Assembly (NCBI RefSeq): GCF_003073045.1
Contig: NC_037590.1
Span: 1,199,516 to 1,263,515, forward strand
Origin: Pomacea canaliculata
Lineage: Eukaryota > Mollusca > Gastropoda > Architaenioglossa > Ampullariidae
Length of the DNA: 64,000 bases
Reading direction: 5' to 3'
Shown here: one piece after another, positions 43,801-58,800 of the stretch
Layout: each line of letters starts with the position of its first letter
How positions within the stretch are numbered: the first letter of the stretch is position 1
Translations under genes and position numbers: made by a program
Notes under the pieces: model-generated
The model's input: the letters and a program-made list of their open reading frames with translations, nothing else
Told to the model about the DNA's origin: nothing
Database searches by the model: none

Positions 43801-46800
43801 AAACAGTTGAAAACTGTATGTGTTGTGCTCAAGAGCAGCAAATATTGCCAAAATGTTCAGTAAATATACCATATTTATAGCACATATTACAGGACAGAGC
43901 ATCCTTTAACTTCTGGAAAGCTCAATCGAAGACAAAAAGGAATTGAAAGGAATTTGATGAGCTTGATGAATACCCTTGCCTATGACTATTTGTGGCTTAG
44001 ATGTTAGTTGAATCTAGAATTTAGTTTAGACTTACCACATTTACAAGGTCTTGAAAAAACCTGTATTTACTCCAAAAAGGGTGATTGGTTAAAGCTTAGG
44101 AAAAAATGAGTAGGACATACTTAAAGAACGTTTCTAATATCTTCAACTGGCCTGAGTTTCAAGTTTTGCTAGTTGAGACATGGGACTTTCAATATACTTT
44201 TCTTGCTGATATTATGTAACTATAACCAGGACTTGGTTTTTCAGCAACACCCCATTGCAGCTTCTCAGTCTGTGGTGGCCTTTGCACAACATGTTTGGTA
44301 TGTCTCATGTTGATAATATTTGAAGTACTTTTGATTCTTATTTTTTTATTAGCTTTTAATTCTCAGAGTTTATGATTGTGTAATTGGTATCACAGTATCG
44401 ATTTGTGCACCATTACCCACACAGGCATCTGTAATGCAGCAAAGCAGGAATGAACCAATATTGTTTTCACACAAACAGTAACACTGTGAGACTGAACACT
44501 GTCCCTGGTTTTGTATGCATAAACTGTCAAGGACGCACATGTGTGCCATATTCACTCACACACTCACTCAAGTATTTGCATATTCTTTTCTTGTACCTTA
44601 ATATAGGTATACACAAATATATTCAGAACGTAAAAAAAAAAGATTAAAAACAAACACCCCACAATCTCTGACCCAGTTCCAAACCTAAATGAAATTCACT
44701 CTTCAACATGCACAAAAGAGACAATAATCTACATTGAATAATGTAGACTACAGAGATCAAAATTTAAGCTCGGCACACAATGCCACATGTGACACAAAAT
44801 ACGTTAGTGCCGGTTACAATCTCAAAAAACTTAAACAGTTGTGAGTCAGTTATAAACTAGTACTGCATTTTTTCCTCTTGGAATAAACAGTCCAAGCTAG
44901 AGAGTGAAAACTAATTTGAACTTTCGAAGTCAATCACAGTTGTTTAGGGTTTTAAGTAATGAAGTTTTGCTCACTAAATTGAAGACAGTTGCTGCAGATG
45001 CAGGAATGAAGCTTTAAATGCCCCAATCACTATCATTGACGTCCAGACAGATTTCTACGAGGGATTAATGTTATTGCTTTAGAATCAATGTTCTGACAGA
45101 AACACATACATTCCACTTTCAGGGATTGATGCTCACTTTGGTTCACAACATAATAGGCGCCACTTGTAGGTTGGGGGATGGGTGATCTTAGGTAAGTTTT
45201 GGCAGCACTGGCTCTTGTCCAGTAGTCCTTTTATGTAGCCAGTGATATTTGACTCTTGCCTGTGTAGCTCCAGTCTCTGACTACCCCACCAAAGTACCTA
45301 TTTAACCATGTTACAATATATTAAACAAGGTCTTTTTCAAAGCCCTCAAAACTTATTTTGACTTGAATTACGTCTTCAATGAGAACCCAGTTTCCAACAC
45401 TTCAAATGAAGATGGACTCAAAATTGTTACCAAACCTTGCTGGGAAGACACAATTCACACTTTCCACATGTAGCTTATCTGGGCGGCTGTCTCTTCTAGA
45501 AGGAAGAGCTGGCACGAGATCGCCTATATAGGTATTTGCACTTCCTAGACTACCCCTTCTACAACTTGCTATATTTTTTTCTTTAAAAGATTTCACACTA
45601 TCCTCTCACAATTCCGCTTGTTCATCACATACAAACCATTCAGCAAATGTGCTGACAGCCCCACAACTTTTGCATCAATACAGTTGCACTATATCAGGAC
45701 ACCAATACATGGGCAGTCCCCTGTTTGTAGTAATCATAGCTTACTGGAAATCACTTTGGTATTATATTAAAAAAAATTTCTTATTTCTTGTGTGTGTGTG
45801 TGTTTATATAAGCAGGCCACATGAGAATGTGAGCGTTAGAAAATGCTGGTTATTTGTTGGTTGTGTAGGCCCAAACATTTGTGTGTATTAGTGTAATGAA
45901 TGCATTTACATTGTGTGCGTGTGTATGTTTTACCATAAACCAGGGACAATGATGAGTGGGGATTGGATTTATGTTAGTTCTAAGGGTGAGAATAAAGACT
46001 TAGACTAGACTTGGATTAAGAATACGTGTAGATAGTAGTGGATGGGATTGATGTTGAACTAGGGGCAGAGTTAGGGGGTTAAAAGTTGGGAGAGCAGTCC
46101 CTACAAACTGAGGAACTTCAGAACTTATTTTTTTTGCAATTATGTAGGGGTAGGGAACTAGAAAATTGATATTTTAGTGATAGTTTATATATTTTTTTGT
46201 TTGGGAAATGGTCATATCTGAGACTGATGATTGTCCCAATGGCTTGTATGTGTAAACATAAGTGTACAGATAGTCTCTGGTTTGTGAAATACATAACTCA
46301 GTGTGTTATGTTTTTGTATGCTTTCTAACAGCTTATCTTGTGCTTTCTAAGATGTTACTCTTCTATGTACATATAACATCTCTTTTTGTATTTACAAGGT
46401 CTTTTTAGAAGCACACATAATGTCTATATATAGTTTAAGCATTTTTTTTTCTCGAAGCTGTAGTACAACCCTTCTACTACCAGCTACAACAGAATGCTTT
46501 TAGACATACTTCTAAAAATATACAATATGTAGTATGGTTACAGGTACTTTGGACTCTCTGAAGTACTAAATCATTACTTTGCTTTTATAATCTGGCTGTC
46601 TTTGACCACTTTGAAGACTAAAATTATACCTACAAGCATATAGTGAAATAAACAAATGTGAACTTAAGATAAATTTTAGTATTTAGAAAGTCTCCATTTT
46701 TCCTTAGCGATTTTTTTATATTTCCTTAATGATGATCATAGAATTAGATCCTATACCATATGAAATTAAGCTCAGAGTAGGAAATGTTGTAATGCACCAT

Positions 46801-49800
46801 GATGGATTTGGCCCATGTTTTGGCCCACTTTTTTATTTCAGTGAGATTATTAGAATGCACTCAATTATTATGCAAATATATGATGAAAGTGAAAAAAGAG
46901 TAGAGAATCTATATAAGAGTTGTAAATTTCTGTAAATCAAATCTTTATATGGTTATTTCCCCATTCGTTTCATTTCGCCCTGCAAATCCTTTTTTTATGG
47001 CTTGAGGGCTCATTATTAACTCAGTGATCAGGAAGACAATTACTTGACGTTTACAAGCTCCTTACAGATTGATATTGATACTTCTGGACCTGCAATCTAC
47101 TGAAGCAGTCAAACTGGTACTTGTGTCATGGAAGACCTGACTCTGATAGTTCACCCATCTCAGTCGATGCGAAAAAAGAGAGAGAGACATTTTCCAAGAG
47201 TCCTCAGAAAATGCAGAGAAGGATGAAACGTGAAGAAGGTACTGCCATTGACAGTGGTAACTGTGCAAGTACTTGAAAGAAAACTTGTTAGGGGTAGTCT
47301 AAAGAAAATTTGTGGAGATATAATATACATTTGACACCAGTTGTGTTATCTTTTATATATGATGCTATCTTATTTATGGTGTTTTTTCAATAAATATAAA
47401 TAAAATTAGCCAAAAACTAGCTTCAACACAGGGGTTCCCTTTGCAAGTCCTTTTAACGTCCTTTATATTGAATTTTCGCCAAAAATTTTAAGTCTTTTAT
47501 TTTTGCCATGCGGTCCTTTCAAATTCTCACAAAGGTCCTTACATTTCTCTGTGACCCTTTTTTAAGTCCTTTTTTATCGATTAAATAAATAATTACACAA
47601 ATTTATTTCCGGAGTAACTTTGGCGCAAAATACCGACGATTTTTCGCTGCATTGCTATTTTAATCACATGACTAACCAGTCTCGCTCGCGGCGGAACGTC
47701 CGTTTCGGCCTTTTCGCGAGTTCACTCTCGTCGTGTCGACCACATTTCTTTGTCTGCTTAACAATTTTGCAAAGATGCGGGGAAGTGCTCTTTTCAGGAG
47801 AAGTGGCTAAAGAAGACAAAAGTATAAAGATTGGTTAATAAAAGACTGAGCATAACATTTGGCACGAATTGTGCTGCTCTCAATCCAGCAAAAAATATCT
47901 CTGAATCTTTCATCAATGGGCGAAGTGTTCTGAAATACAGACATGGTTACCGAAAACACCAAAGGCAAATAAAAGTATTTCTGAAAGATGCGCGCTTTTG
48001 TGTAACTGATTACTTTCGTCATCGAGAACATCCACAGCCCGCTCAAATCAGAACGGCACCGACCAGCTCTGCAAGTGTGTCCAGTAAGTTAAATTATATT
48101 TAATCTTTAGCGATTCATTTATTCTGTTAACGATGTGGGTACTTTCCCCAGAGAAAACACATTAAATTAAAGCGTGCATAACATTTTGCGGTTTTTTTTT
48201 CCACCTTTATTAAGCCTATCGTCTAATTTACGGTGAAGCCAATAGCTTAAAGATCAGTAAACTAGCAAAGAATTATTTAAATAAAAAGTTGAAGATGTTT
48301 CATTTTCTCATGATTCGAACTACAAATAGAGTTTTATACAATCACGAATCTTACTACAGCTTTGCTGCAGAAAATTGATCTGAATTTTTGGCATCTGATC
48401 AGGAAAGATTAAAAGAAAGTATAATTATAATGTATGCTTTATTATCCTATTTTACCCAGCAAATACATTATTTTTTGGATTTTTAAAATCAAACAATTTA
48501 ACATTAAAGCTAAATCAGTTAGCTGAAAATAACTTTCATTTCAACTATGCTGCCATCTTTATACTTTAACTTAGTTAGTATTATTTATATTATCATGTCA
48601 TTAATTCATTGCTTTTTGAAAACCTGTCTTTTATTCAGACAGAACATAATGTTTACAGACATAATGGTAACTTAAATGTTTTCTTTGAATAGGTTTCGTG
48701 ATGAGCAATGAACGATTGAAGGCAGAGATCCTGTGGACTCTCAAGATGTGGAATCACACTGACAGTTTCAGATCTGCTGAAAAGTCTGCTGAACTGTTTC
48801 GACTTATGTTCCCAGACAGCCAAGTAGCTGCAGAATTTAAGTGCGTCAAACAAAAGCCAGTTATCTAACTTCATTTGGGCTTGCTCCTCACTTTTCGAAA
48901 TTGCTTCTGGACTGTGTAAAATTCGTCGCTGAGTATGTCTTTTTGTTTGATGAATCTTCTAACCATAAGACTCAACTAAACAGCTGGATTTCCATCAACA
49001 ATGTTCGTCACACCCACCAAGCACAAAGAATATGGAGTATACTGACAAATGCTGTAAGGACTCATTACCTGACCCTCGGAATTTTGGGTCATTCCGCGGC
49101 CATAGACCTTCAACAAAAGTTCAGTAAGGTAATTAGCGAATCAAACTTCAAGCAAGCTAATTTACTTCAAATTTCTCTATGGATGGACCTTCTGTAAACT
49201 AAACCTTCTTGAGAAAATTAATAACGACATGATTACCATCAATGTTGGTTTGGTTAAATGTGGCAAGCTTGTGGATCCATGCTTATGCACATATGCATTA
49301 GGCACGTGGTGCGCAGGCTCTAAATGGGAGCTTTGAAGTCTTTTTACTCTGCTTATATCTTGTTCAGAGACAGCCCAGCCAGAAAGATAATTATTAAAAG
49401 TACTGGTCCACATCTTTTTCCAGCCAAAGTTCTGTGCTCACCGATGGCTTGAAAACAATTCGTTGCTGAAAAGCAATTGTTATGCTTCATCTTGGAAAAA
49501 TTTTGTCAACCAGCTGCAAATGGAGAAAAAATAATGCCAAAGAACAAATCTTTGATATTGTAAAAGTGGAGTCTTATCTACCCCTTTGCTTTCATGCTCG
49601 TCTGGCTTCCTTTAGTTAATTGCCAAGTATAAGCTTCGAACCTTTTTTTGAGATAAATACCAAGCGATCAGCCTCTCTTCCCTTCGCTTTGTTTAGACTT
49701 CACATGACATTATGAAAATCTGATGCACAAATTTATCAAGTTCAAATTTACTTAATAAATGTGAAACTGGCCCTCCAACTTGTGAGGTTGATATAATGCA

Positions 49801-52800
49801 ACAGTTCTAACCATGTCAATCCTGAGCAGATCGCACATTGGCCTTCGGGTGAATAGTTCTCACTGGCTGTAGCTAAGAAACAGTCCATCAGTAAACGATG
49901 GAACTCTCATGGCCTTCAGTACTGAAATGCAGAAACAAAGGGAAAAAATTTTTTTTTTTTTTTTGAAAGCAAGTTGTTCAAAATTGCAAGGATAAATCTC
50001 CCTGAAGTACACCTAGTGAAGAAACATAACTTTCTTATAAACCAAAAGACCATGGGGGAAAAAAGACAAATAATACAAAAAATGAAAACAGGTTTGTTTA
50101 TCGCCAAGGTCTGAAAAGGTTTGATGATGTGACTGTGACAGAGGTAAATTGTCAGAGTTCCGTAATTCTTGACAGTTATGCAGGTGAGTGTGGTAGTAAG
50201 CGCTTTTGACCCTATGACACAAAGACTGATAGTTGGTTTTATGATGCCTTGCTGGAAAAGCAGAGTTTCAGGTGTTGCTGGTCGTTGTCAAACAGTTAAT
50301 CCTGCTCTCATGTGTCAAGCTAAGTGAAAGAGGATTTTCATTCACAAAAAGAAACGTAGCTGACAATATTAGTCAGACTGCACTAAAAGCACCGCAGAGT
50401 AATTCTTGATATATTCGACAGTGGGTAAGGTGGAAAATGTTGAGAATCTCCAAACCACTGATGATTATCCGCTTCTAGTCTATGGCACAGGTATGAAACG
50501 CTTACCGGCATCCGTCTCTCGAGCAGAAGCAGCAGAAGAAACAAGAAGAAATAGCAGGGTCCACAGAAAGAGATTAGGAGATCGAGCTGGTAATATCACA
50601 AAAAGGCTAAAGACCACCAGTGCCGAAGAACCGACCCCTCTGGAACTGCTGAAGACATAGTCCAGGCTGAAAGAGCAAAAACGTTTTCACTTATTGAAAG
50701 ATCTAACAACATGCGTTGTTAGCCAAAGACAAGAAAAGAATAACAAGATCCAGTCAGACATTGATAGATTACAGGAAGAAATTAAAGTGTTGAATGTGAA
50801 TTCAAAATTATGTTTATTTCGTTAAATAAGCCTGCACAATTCTGTACATGTATGCTATGGAACATTAAACACCAGAATCATTTAGAGGAATTAGCGTTGT
50901 GTAAAGAAATTGTATTGTTTAGTATTGGTAAAGCCTTGTACGGGTGACAAAAAGATATTGAATTTCATTCAATGAAACTTTTGCTTAATAGTAGATGGAT
51001 GTGCTTTGTCATTTTGTAATCTTAATCTTATGTGTATTAGTAATATCATATGCTGTTTATGTATATGTTTGCATGTGTTACATGTATGTGTAATACGGGG
51101 GAAGAATGCTTAAATAATATCTCAAGGTTAAAAATAAATGGGCTGTAATGCTTGACAGTTCGACTCATTCCATCTTTGGTTTAGCATTAGGATCACACTC
51201 TTTTCATTCCTCATCTGATCCTCCAATCCTTGGCATTCCTTGTAGTCACAAGAAAATGTTTGGTCTACACATCTGTACAACACTAGTTGCCCTTCCGTAT
51301 GGCCGGCTCTCGCAAAAAACAACGCTCTTTTTTTTCAAAAAGTTCTTTAAGAAACTTACTCTTTCTTGAACTTTGACTCTTCTAGTACTACTGTGCATAG
51401 CTCTATTTCTATCTCTCTCTTCCCCATTAGAGTGTGTGTGCGAGAGAGAGACACGTGAACTGACTTTTGTAATTACACCAAAGAATGGCTTTCAGGTTTC
51501 ATCGCCCTATTATATCCACTTAGATTTCCTACGAAAACTTGGACGACATTAACGTGTATGTTATCAAGCAGCGGAGGTTCCTAAGGAGATGCACTTTTGG
51601 TTTTGGTTGATGAACAGTTGTCTTTGATCTAATCTAAATATGGCAGACAGGCATCAAAATTAACTCTTTGATTATTTTGGGCTGTGAATTGCACTGGGGG
51701 GTAATGATGTTGGGAAAATACGTGTATAATTGAGAACATAGAGAAGACTCACAGAGGATTGTCATAAATAAATACAATGAGCAGTTTTCCGACCACAGCA
51801 ATGAGAAAATTATCTTAAGCAGTTGATGACTGTCACTTTAGGTCCTTTTCGAATGCATGAAAAGGTTTGGGTTGCCTTTTAAGGCTCCTTTTTCTTGGCA
51901 CCTGCTTGTTTCGGGGATCCCTGATCATCCATGGTGCGGTAACCCTGTTCCACATCAGTGTATAGCGGTGGATCTGGTTGGGGAGTTGGGGCTGGTACGA
52001 GAAGCCAAAAGCACGAAACTTTTCCAAAGCAACCGTGCTTTTCCTGCTTGCCGTGTGAACCGTAACAGTGGTAGTCTGCGACAGCTATCCCCAAAATGGC
52101 TTCGTAAGGGGTGCCTGCTTGGGCTTTAGCTTGCGGCCTGCTTCGTGCTTTAGAACCTGTTCTTCAGCGTTTTGGTGTGTTTTTTGGGTTGCCACGCGTG
52201 CTTCAAGTTGTAGGTCATGGGAAATGAGGACATGAAGGATGTTGTGGGTGAATTGTGAACTTGTGAGAGATGAACAAAGTTAAATAAATTTTGAAATTCC
52301 TTTATATGCTTGGTTTTCTTGGCAGATTTGATTACGTTATATGAGGATTTTATTAATAGCAGCTATTAATAAGTATGTTAGATGCTGCTGTTAACTGATC
52401 TCTTATGTGTCAAAACAGATGAGTGCAGTACAGTGTCTGAAGGAGGTCTTCCTTGGTTCTCTGTGTTTGGTTGAAGAAATTCAAAGATTTGTAAGTGGTT
52501 TGCTTGCGTGGTGTTGAGTTTGCTTTGTTCTCGGTTAAAAACTAAAATTTTGTATTTGTGGAGCGCGCATTTTTGTTTACCCCAAGATCGGCAGCTTTAT
52601 CAGCACTTGGTGTGTGTGTGGTTGTTGTTTCTTGCCTGTTGTTTGCTAATATCATGACTGTATGCTCATATTTATTTACATGCGTAACATATCTTTAATG
52701 CATATCATTTTACTTTACAAAATTATGTGTTAAGACTGAATGTTGATAATACAAATACTATGCATCGTGCACATGCGCATCATCATACACAAAACGTTTT

Positions 52801-55800
52801 AAGTCTTATTTTTCCTGTCTACAGATGTGAGATATACCTGAAATTAATCCCAGCACACTCTCCAACAAGCGTTTTTTTTGTGAGGTAGGTTTTTTAGTGT
52901 GATTGACTTGTCAACATTGTAAACCAGTCAGCATAGTCAAAGTAATAGAAACCAATGAAAATAAGTGATTTAGTCACTTTTCCATCTTATCTTGCTTTGT
53001 TGCCAGTCTCTAGTATGTAGCCCGGACTGATCTGCTTTTTTACAAGGATAATGCTATCACACTTTTGGTCAGACCCTCACTTAGTCGTGGTTTCCTGAAA
53101 CCCTAGCTAGTGCCCGAACAGTCTGTTCCTCTTTGTTGTTCCAGGGAAGAGGATGGATGTTCCCAAAGAGACTTACCACTGGGGCAGTTCTTAGCTTCGT
53201 ACTTGTAAGATGTGCTATCTAGTCTAATACTAATCATTTGTGGGTTTTTTTTTTTCTTTCATCTCCTACACACCCACTTAGCCGACCTTGCAATCCACAA
53301 AAGACCTGCTGCTTTTCCAAAATTGGTGTTCTCTTCGCTTGTTTTGTTCAGGCTCTGTATTGATGGCTTTCTCAACTCTGATCATGTCTGCTCCGTGTTG
53401 CACAACTGCTTTCATTTGCTAATTATTATTCCATTATTGATGAGGTATGTAATTTAAAATGTATTTATTCACATACCTAACTCCTGCACCACAAATACCT
53501 TTCAACTACCTCTTCTAATGCCTAATTCGACAAATGACGAAGGGGAGGGAAAAGGAATTTCAAGGAATAATGAGCCACTTTATCGGACACCAACAAACGA
53601 CCTACATAGCACAATGGTACTTCTCCCACGCGCTCAAAATAAGGAAAATATGAAGGGAAAGGAGGGAGATCTTGAGGTGTGTGAACCATGAAGGCAGACC
53701 AAAACATCTACATGATGCAGTGGCTTCATCTCCTACACTTTACCACAAATAGGTATTTCACAGTATTGAGCCACTTGACAGTGGACCAAGAGCATCTACA
53801 CAGTGAAGTGGTTACTTCTCCCACACTCAGAGAATATAGGAATGGATTTGATCCCCGTTTATGCGCAGTGAGCATGGTGCACGCACAACATATTGTCGCC
53901 TATGTATATAACACAAATCCTGGGTAATATGTCACCATGGATCACTTGTATCAATCCTCTGCAACCATGCAGATGGCCAGAAAGGGGGGGCGAGGTGGGG
54001 GAGGACAAAAGGAGCTGTACAGGCTGCCCCAAACAAGCACTCCGTCGACAAAATACATGTTCTTGCTTGTGAGATGCTGATCAAGATTCAGTTTTTAAAA
54101 ACAAGCATTATTTTGAACTGAATACCAAAATGTTTCAGCATATGGTCTAACATGTAAATTATCTGTTATTAGAGGGATGGAAATTGGAATTGATTACTCA
54201 GCAATAAAAATGTACATGAACTGTCGTTTTAGCATTTCAACTATTTTTTGTAAAAGTTTATGGTTCCTTACTCTGAACAAGGAATGAAAGCTGTTAAGTT
54301 TGTTCTGGTTTTATGTCTTATTCTTGTCATTTTAGTAGATGTGATATCCTAATAGGTGTAATGCATCAGTTAAAACGAGCATGGACTGTTTCTTTTTCAT
54401 GCCATTTTCTCAAGGGCAAACATGACTGAGATGGCAGACGCCAGGCAGTGATGCACTGACAGTGTATGATGGCGACATCCTGCTACTGCAGGAAGTTGAG
54501 CAAAGACAGTGGATGGGTACGAAAGTTGACAGAGCCACTGGCAAGCTTCTGTACGACCAGCATGGTGCTATCCCCAGCACTGACAAGTGAGTAAGCTGTC
54601 CATGCATGTCAGCCTATAGCATTTTCTTCTGATGGAGAGAGTTTTCTGGGTGCAAGTAACTTTCCCCTTTACAAAATACACAGTGGGTATTTGAGTTGCT
54701 TAGATGTACATTTGTCTCTAAAAGCCACAGAATACTTGGAATATTCAGACTATTTCTGTTACTGAAAAACAGTAGTCATTTCTTGACTATTTCAGTCAGC
54801 AATCATACCCGGCTTCTTTCACATACTTGCATTTTTCATTTTATATTTTATCAATTACATTCAAATTATTCCAATACAAATTATACAATAGAAAATGGAA
54901 GAAATAAATGCAGCCATGATCTGCCTTATTATATCTCTTGTAATTTGTTGTACCTTGTTTAAGAATGCAGCTTGATGGCAATGGTGGACTAGCTTTGCGA
55001 TCTTTGGACCGAGAGACCGAAAAATCTGGTTCTCTGACACGAAAAGGAGCCATCCGTGAGTATGCTAAATAGTGGAACTGCTGCATAAGCATAAATGTAC
55101 TCCAGTGTCCTTTGGTAAAGTCTTAAGCAGTTTTTGAATGAAAGTCTTTGAAAGCCTTTTATGTTAGATACTTGAATACATTACTGTGAGACTATTTCTA
55201 ACACTGTAATGTCAGCCATTGTTAACTGTTGGTCACACAGAGAGGGAAGCTGCACACATGTATTGCACAACTATCTGTTCAGAAGCATTTTCATAATTCA
55301 TAGAGAAAATCTGTTAAATTCTGGATTCATAACATAATTTTCTTTTTTTGCATAAACTTAATATCATGTAATGTACTATGTGCAACAATGTCTTTGATCT
55401 TCTCTGTTCACTGTGTAGGCCGAGTGCTGAAACATCAGGATTCTTATATTGCAGCCTACACACATGTTGTTCCCATGAAAGGTAAAAAATATATATATAT
55501 ATTGGTAACTACGAGAAATCAAATGAAAGGCAGTGAAAAGAGAAGCAGGCTGACTAGGATTTTGGGTGACTTCATTCTTGTCACTGATGTCACTTCAGAG
55601 AACTAATGCAGTCTCTTCAGGGTAGGAAAAGAGGAACACTGTGCACCAAACTTGCAGCACAAGATGTAAATCAGTCAGTACTATAGGAAATGGTTTGTGC
55701 AGAAACATTCATTTAAATGAAGATAAGATAATGGTTAGTCACACAGTATGAAAACATTGTGTGTACACATACACTTGTGTGCCTGTCCATTCATTCATGT

Positions 55801-58800
55801 GTTTCTACAGCTACCCGCGCTTTACCAGTGTTGGTACTTGGCCCACCATCGGCCATTGATGCCTTGCTTAATTGTGTGCCAGAGGTTGCTTCTGACTGGG
55901 CCAGTGTCATATCAGGTTGTTTTTTTATATTTTTACAAATACTCACAAATATAGCCAGGTACCAGAGTTATATCTAGTTTCTTGTGCGACCAGAATGGCC
56001 ATTTTCAGAATTTTTTGTGCACGGACACAAAAACAGCTATATAGACCTGCAGTACATGTAATAATAATAATGAGTACATTTGTATGGCATGTTTCTCCAG
56101 CATCTGCCAGACTCAAGGTGCTTTACAATCTATCTAAGAAAAGTCTGTAAAAACGTTTAAGGGCAACACATTTGAAAACAGCACAGTTCTGGCACTGACG
56201 AAGCGAACACAACAACAGACCAGAAACACGGACAGAGCAAGATGCAGGATGACACGAAACTCATCACCAGACGACATCGCTGAGGTGCAGAGATCGAAGA
56301 TCGAAGATCTAAACTTTACTTGTAGCAACCTGCATGGTCCATCAGTCAAGCAATGAAATGTAACATGGTTTACAACGTCGGAAAAGTTTAAGTGTTAATA
56401 AAGAAGGTTCATAAATTTGTTAAGTCAAAATCCCAAATCAAGATGGAAGTGAAGAACAGGACACAGAATTAAATCGTTAGTGGATGAAAGTGTTGATTGG
56501 AAGAAATGATGCAGCACAAGCAGTGAAGAACAATCCAGAACAGATTAGAACGGCACAACAAACATCATTTTGATAAAATATGCTAAAACTCGACGTAGAT
56601 CCATGGACAAAACAAAACGACAAAGATCTAGTCGCCACCAGCCAGTTAGGCAAAGGAACATCACTCTCATTTGTATAAGAATTATATATGCACAAATACA
56701 GATATGACAATGACATGTTTGTACCTAATACTTATCATAATTTTATATACACAGTCGTAAGTCAACTTACATGATATGAATGATGTTCAGTCAGTTGTTA
56801 TTATTGCTGTTTAAACATACCCTCTGTGATGGAGAGATTTGTGCTGCGCTTCAGAGGAGACTGTTCTGCCTGGAGGCTTGCTTGGGCCTGTGATAGAAAA
56901 CTATTCTTGCTCACAGGGTGGTATTGGGAATCTGACTTATCAGGAATGTCAAAAGCTGGAAGGAGTATTTTGCCAGGTCTAGACCTTTACAACTCCTTTG
57001 GCCATGACCTTAGCCTGTCTTTACTTTTGCTTTTGTGAAAAATAATGGTTAAGAAGGAATGATTTATCATTATTTGTTTTTTTTTGGGTTTTTTCCCGTA
57101 GATACCCACTCAATGTCATCATCCCAGCTATTTGCACCAGTATGTATTTTCTTCTACTTTTTATTAATTGTCAATTATAAATAATGCAAAAAGAGCTACT
57201 GGCAACATATTCTTCAAAATTACAAAGATTGTCATTATATAGATAAGTTTTGGGTGATATACAGTGTCACAAAGGGGTACTTTGACTTACTTTTCATCAT
57301 ATAAGAATAGTTCTTGAATGCTGATAAATGGTAGATCAATGATGAATTCATTTACTTTTTATGTCCATCACACTTCAATTTTTTCATATCTTGCCTTAAC
57401 CAAGTGGAGGAAGAGGTAAAGAATTAAAAACTTCTTAAAAAAACCCCAACAAATCAGCATCATATTGTTGTCACAGCAGATATAGTTTCATGATAAGTAG
57501 CTACCAAATAAGCAGCCAAAATGGAAATATGGGAAGTTTTCCCAATCAACCCAATGCAAAAAGTGATGAAATTTAAAGAAACAGGAATCATTCTCTTCCA
57601 GTCAAACCATGTCAGTTCTCAAGACAAGAGTACACTTTCATGACTTGTTAAACGTATTGTCTGTTAAACAGAATGGCAACAAGCACAACATCGTGAAATG
57701 GGAGGGCCGCCCCAAGGACCACAACAGTAATCCCTACAAGTCCATCTTTATCACGATCACTCTAAGTTCACAGGAAACCTTACAGACTCTCAGGTAAAGT
57801 TACCCCTAACACATCAGATTGCATCTATCCACAGGACACATTAGATTGCATACCTTCCAAGGACACAACACTCTACATGACACACCAGCTGGTGACTGGT
57901 ATACCCTCTTTACAAAGCATTACAAATTTTACAATAGTATGGCTTTCAATACATGTTTTACAATTAATATATTTCATGATGATAAGTTGTAAAAGCATTT
58001 GATAAGATAGATATATTTATTTATGCCAGAGGGCAACTTAATATGAAAGCACAAAACAATACCACAACATATCCACATCCACCAAACAGCTTCATTTGCT
58101 CACAGTCACATTCAGAAGTTGCATGGCTGAAATAACAAAGGACAGCCTCAATCTGCTGGTCCTTCATTTGAACATATTTTGTCTGTTATTGCATTTAGAA
58201 TGGCCGAATGTTTTTACAGGGAGATACTGAAGCAGAAGGACTTTGAACTGGATGTGAAGCAGGAGTCTGAAAAACTGAGGGAACCCTTGGAGTTTGTGCA
58301 GAGGGCTGGTTTTCACATGGGTCAGTTTGTTAATAATCATCTTTCTTTGGTAACTTGAACTTCGAAACTAAATGTTTACTTGTAAGTAAAAGTGGATGCT
58401 TATATCTGGAATCAACAAATGCCTGCATGATATAAACACCTGAATATAAACAGCAAATATGTATACATATATATACTCACATGGAGGCATTTGTGTGTAT
58501 GCTATTTCAACATTAAAGTAACATGTTTCTAAAAAAAAAAATAATGTAACCTTTGTTACAATAATCTGTTGTGAATGTGAAATAGTAATTTGTTCTAAAC
58601 CCTAGTTCTATTAAATTTGGACATGGGTTGTAAATTGAGATCATTTTATGACTGAAAATAATGAGTGCATATGATGATTATCACTGTCAACGTGGTTTCT
58701 TTTTGGCAGAGTCGCTAGTCATAACTGAAGGAGGGTACACCAGATCCTCGTTCTGGGAAGATATGAAACAGAAAGTCAAGAAAGTACAACAGCAAATCTT

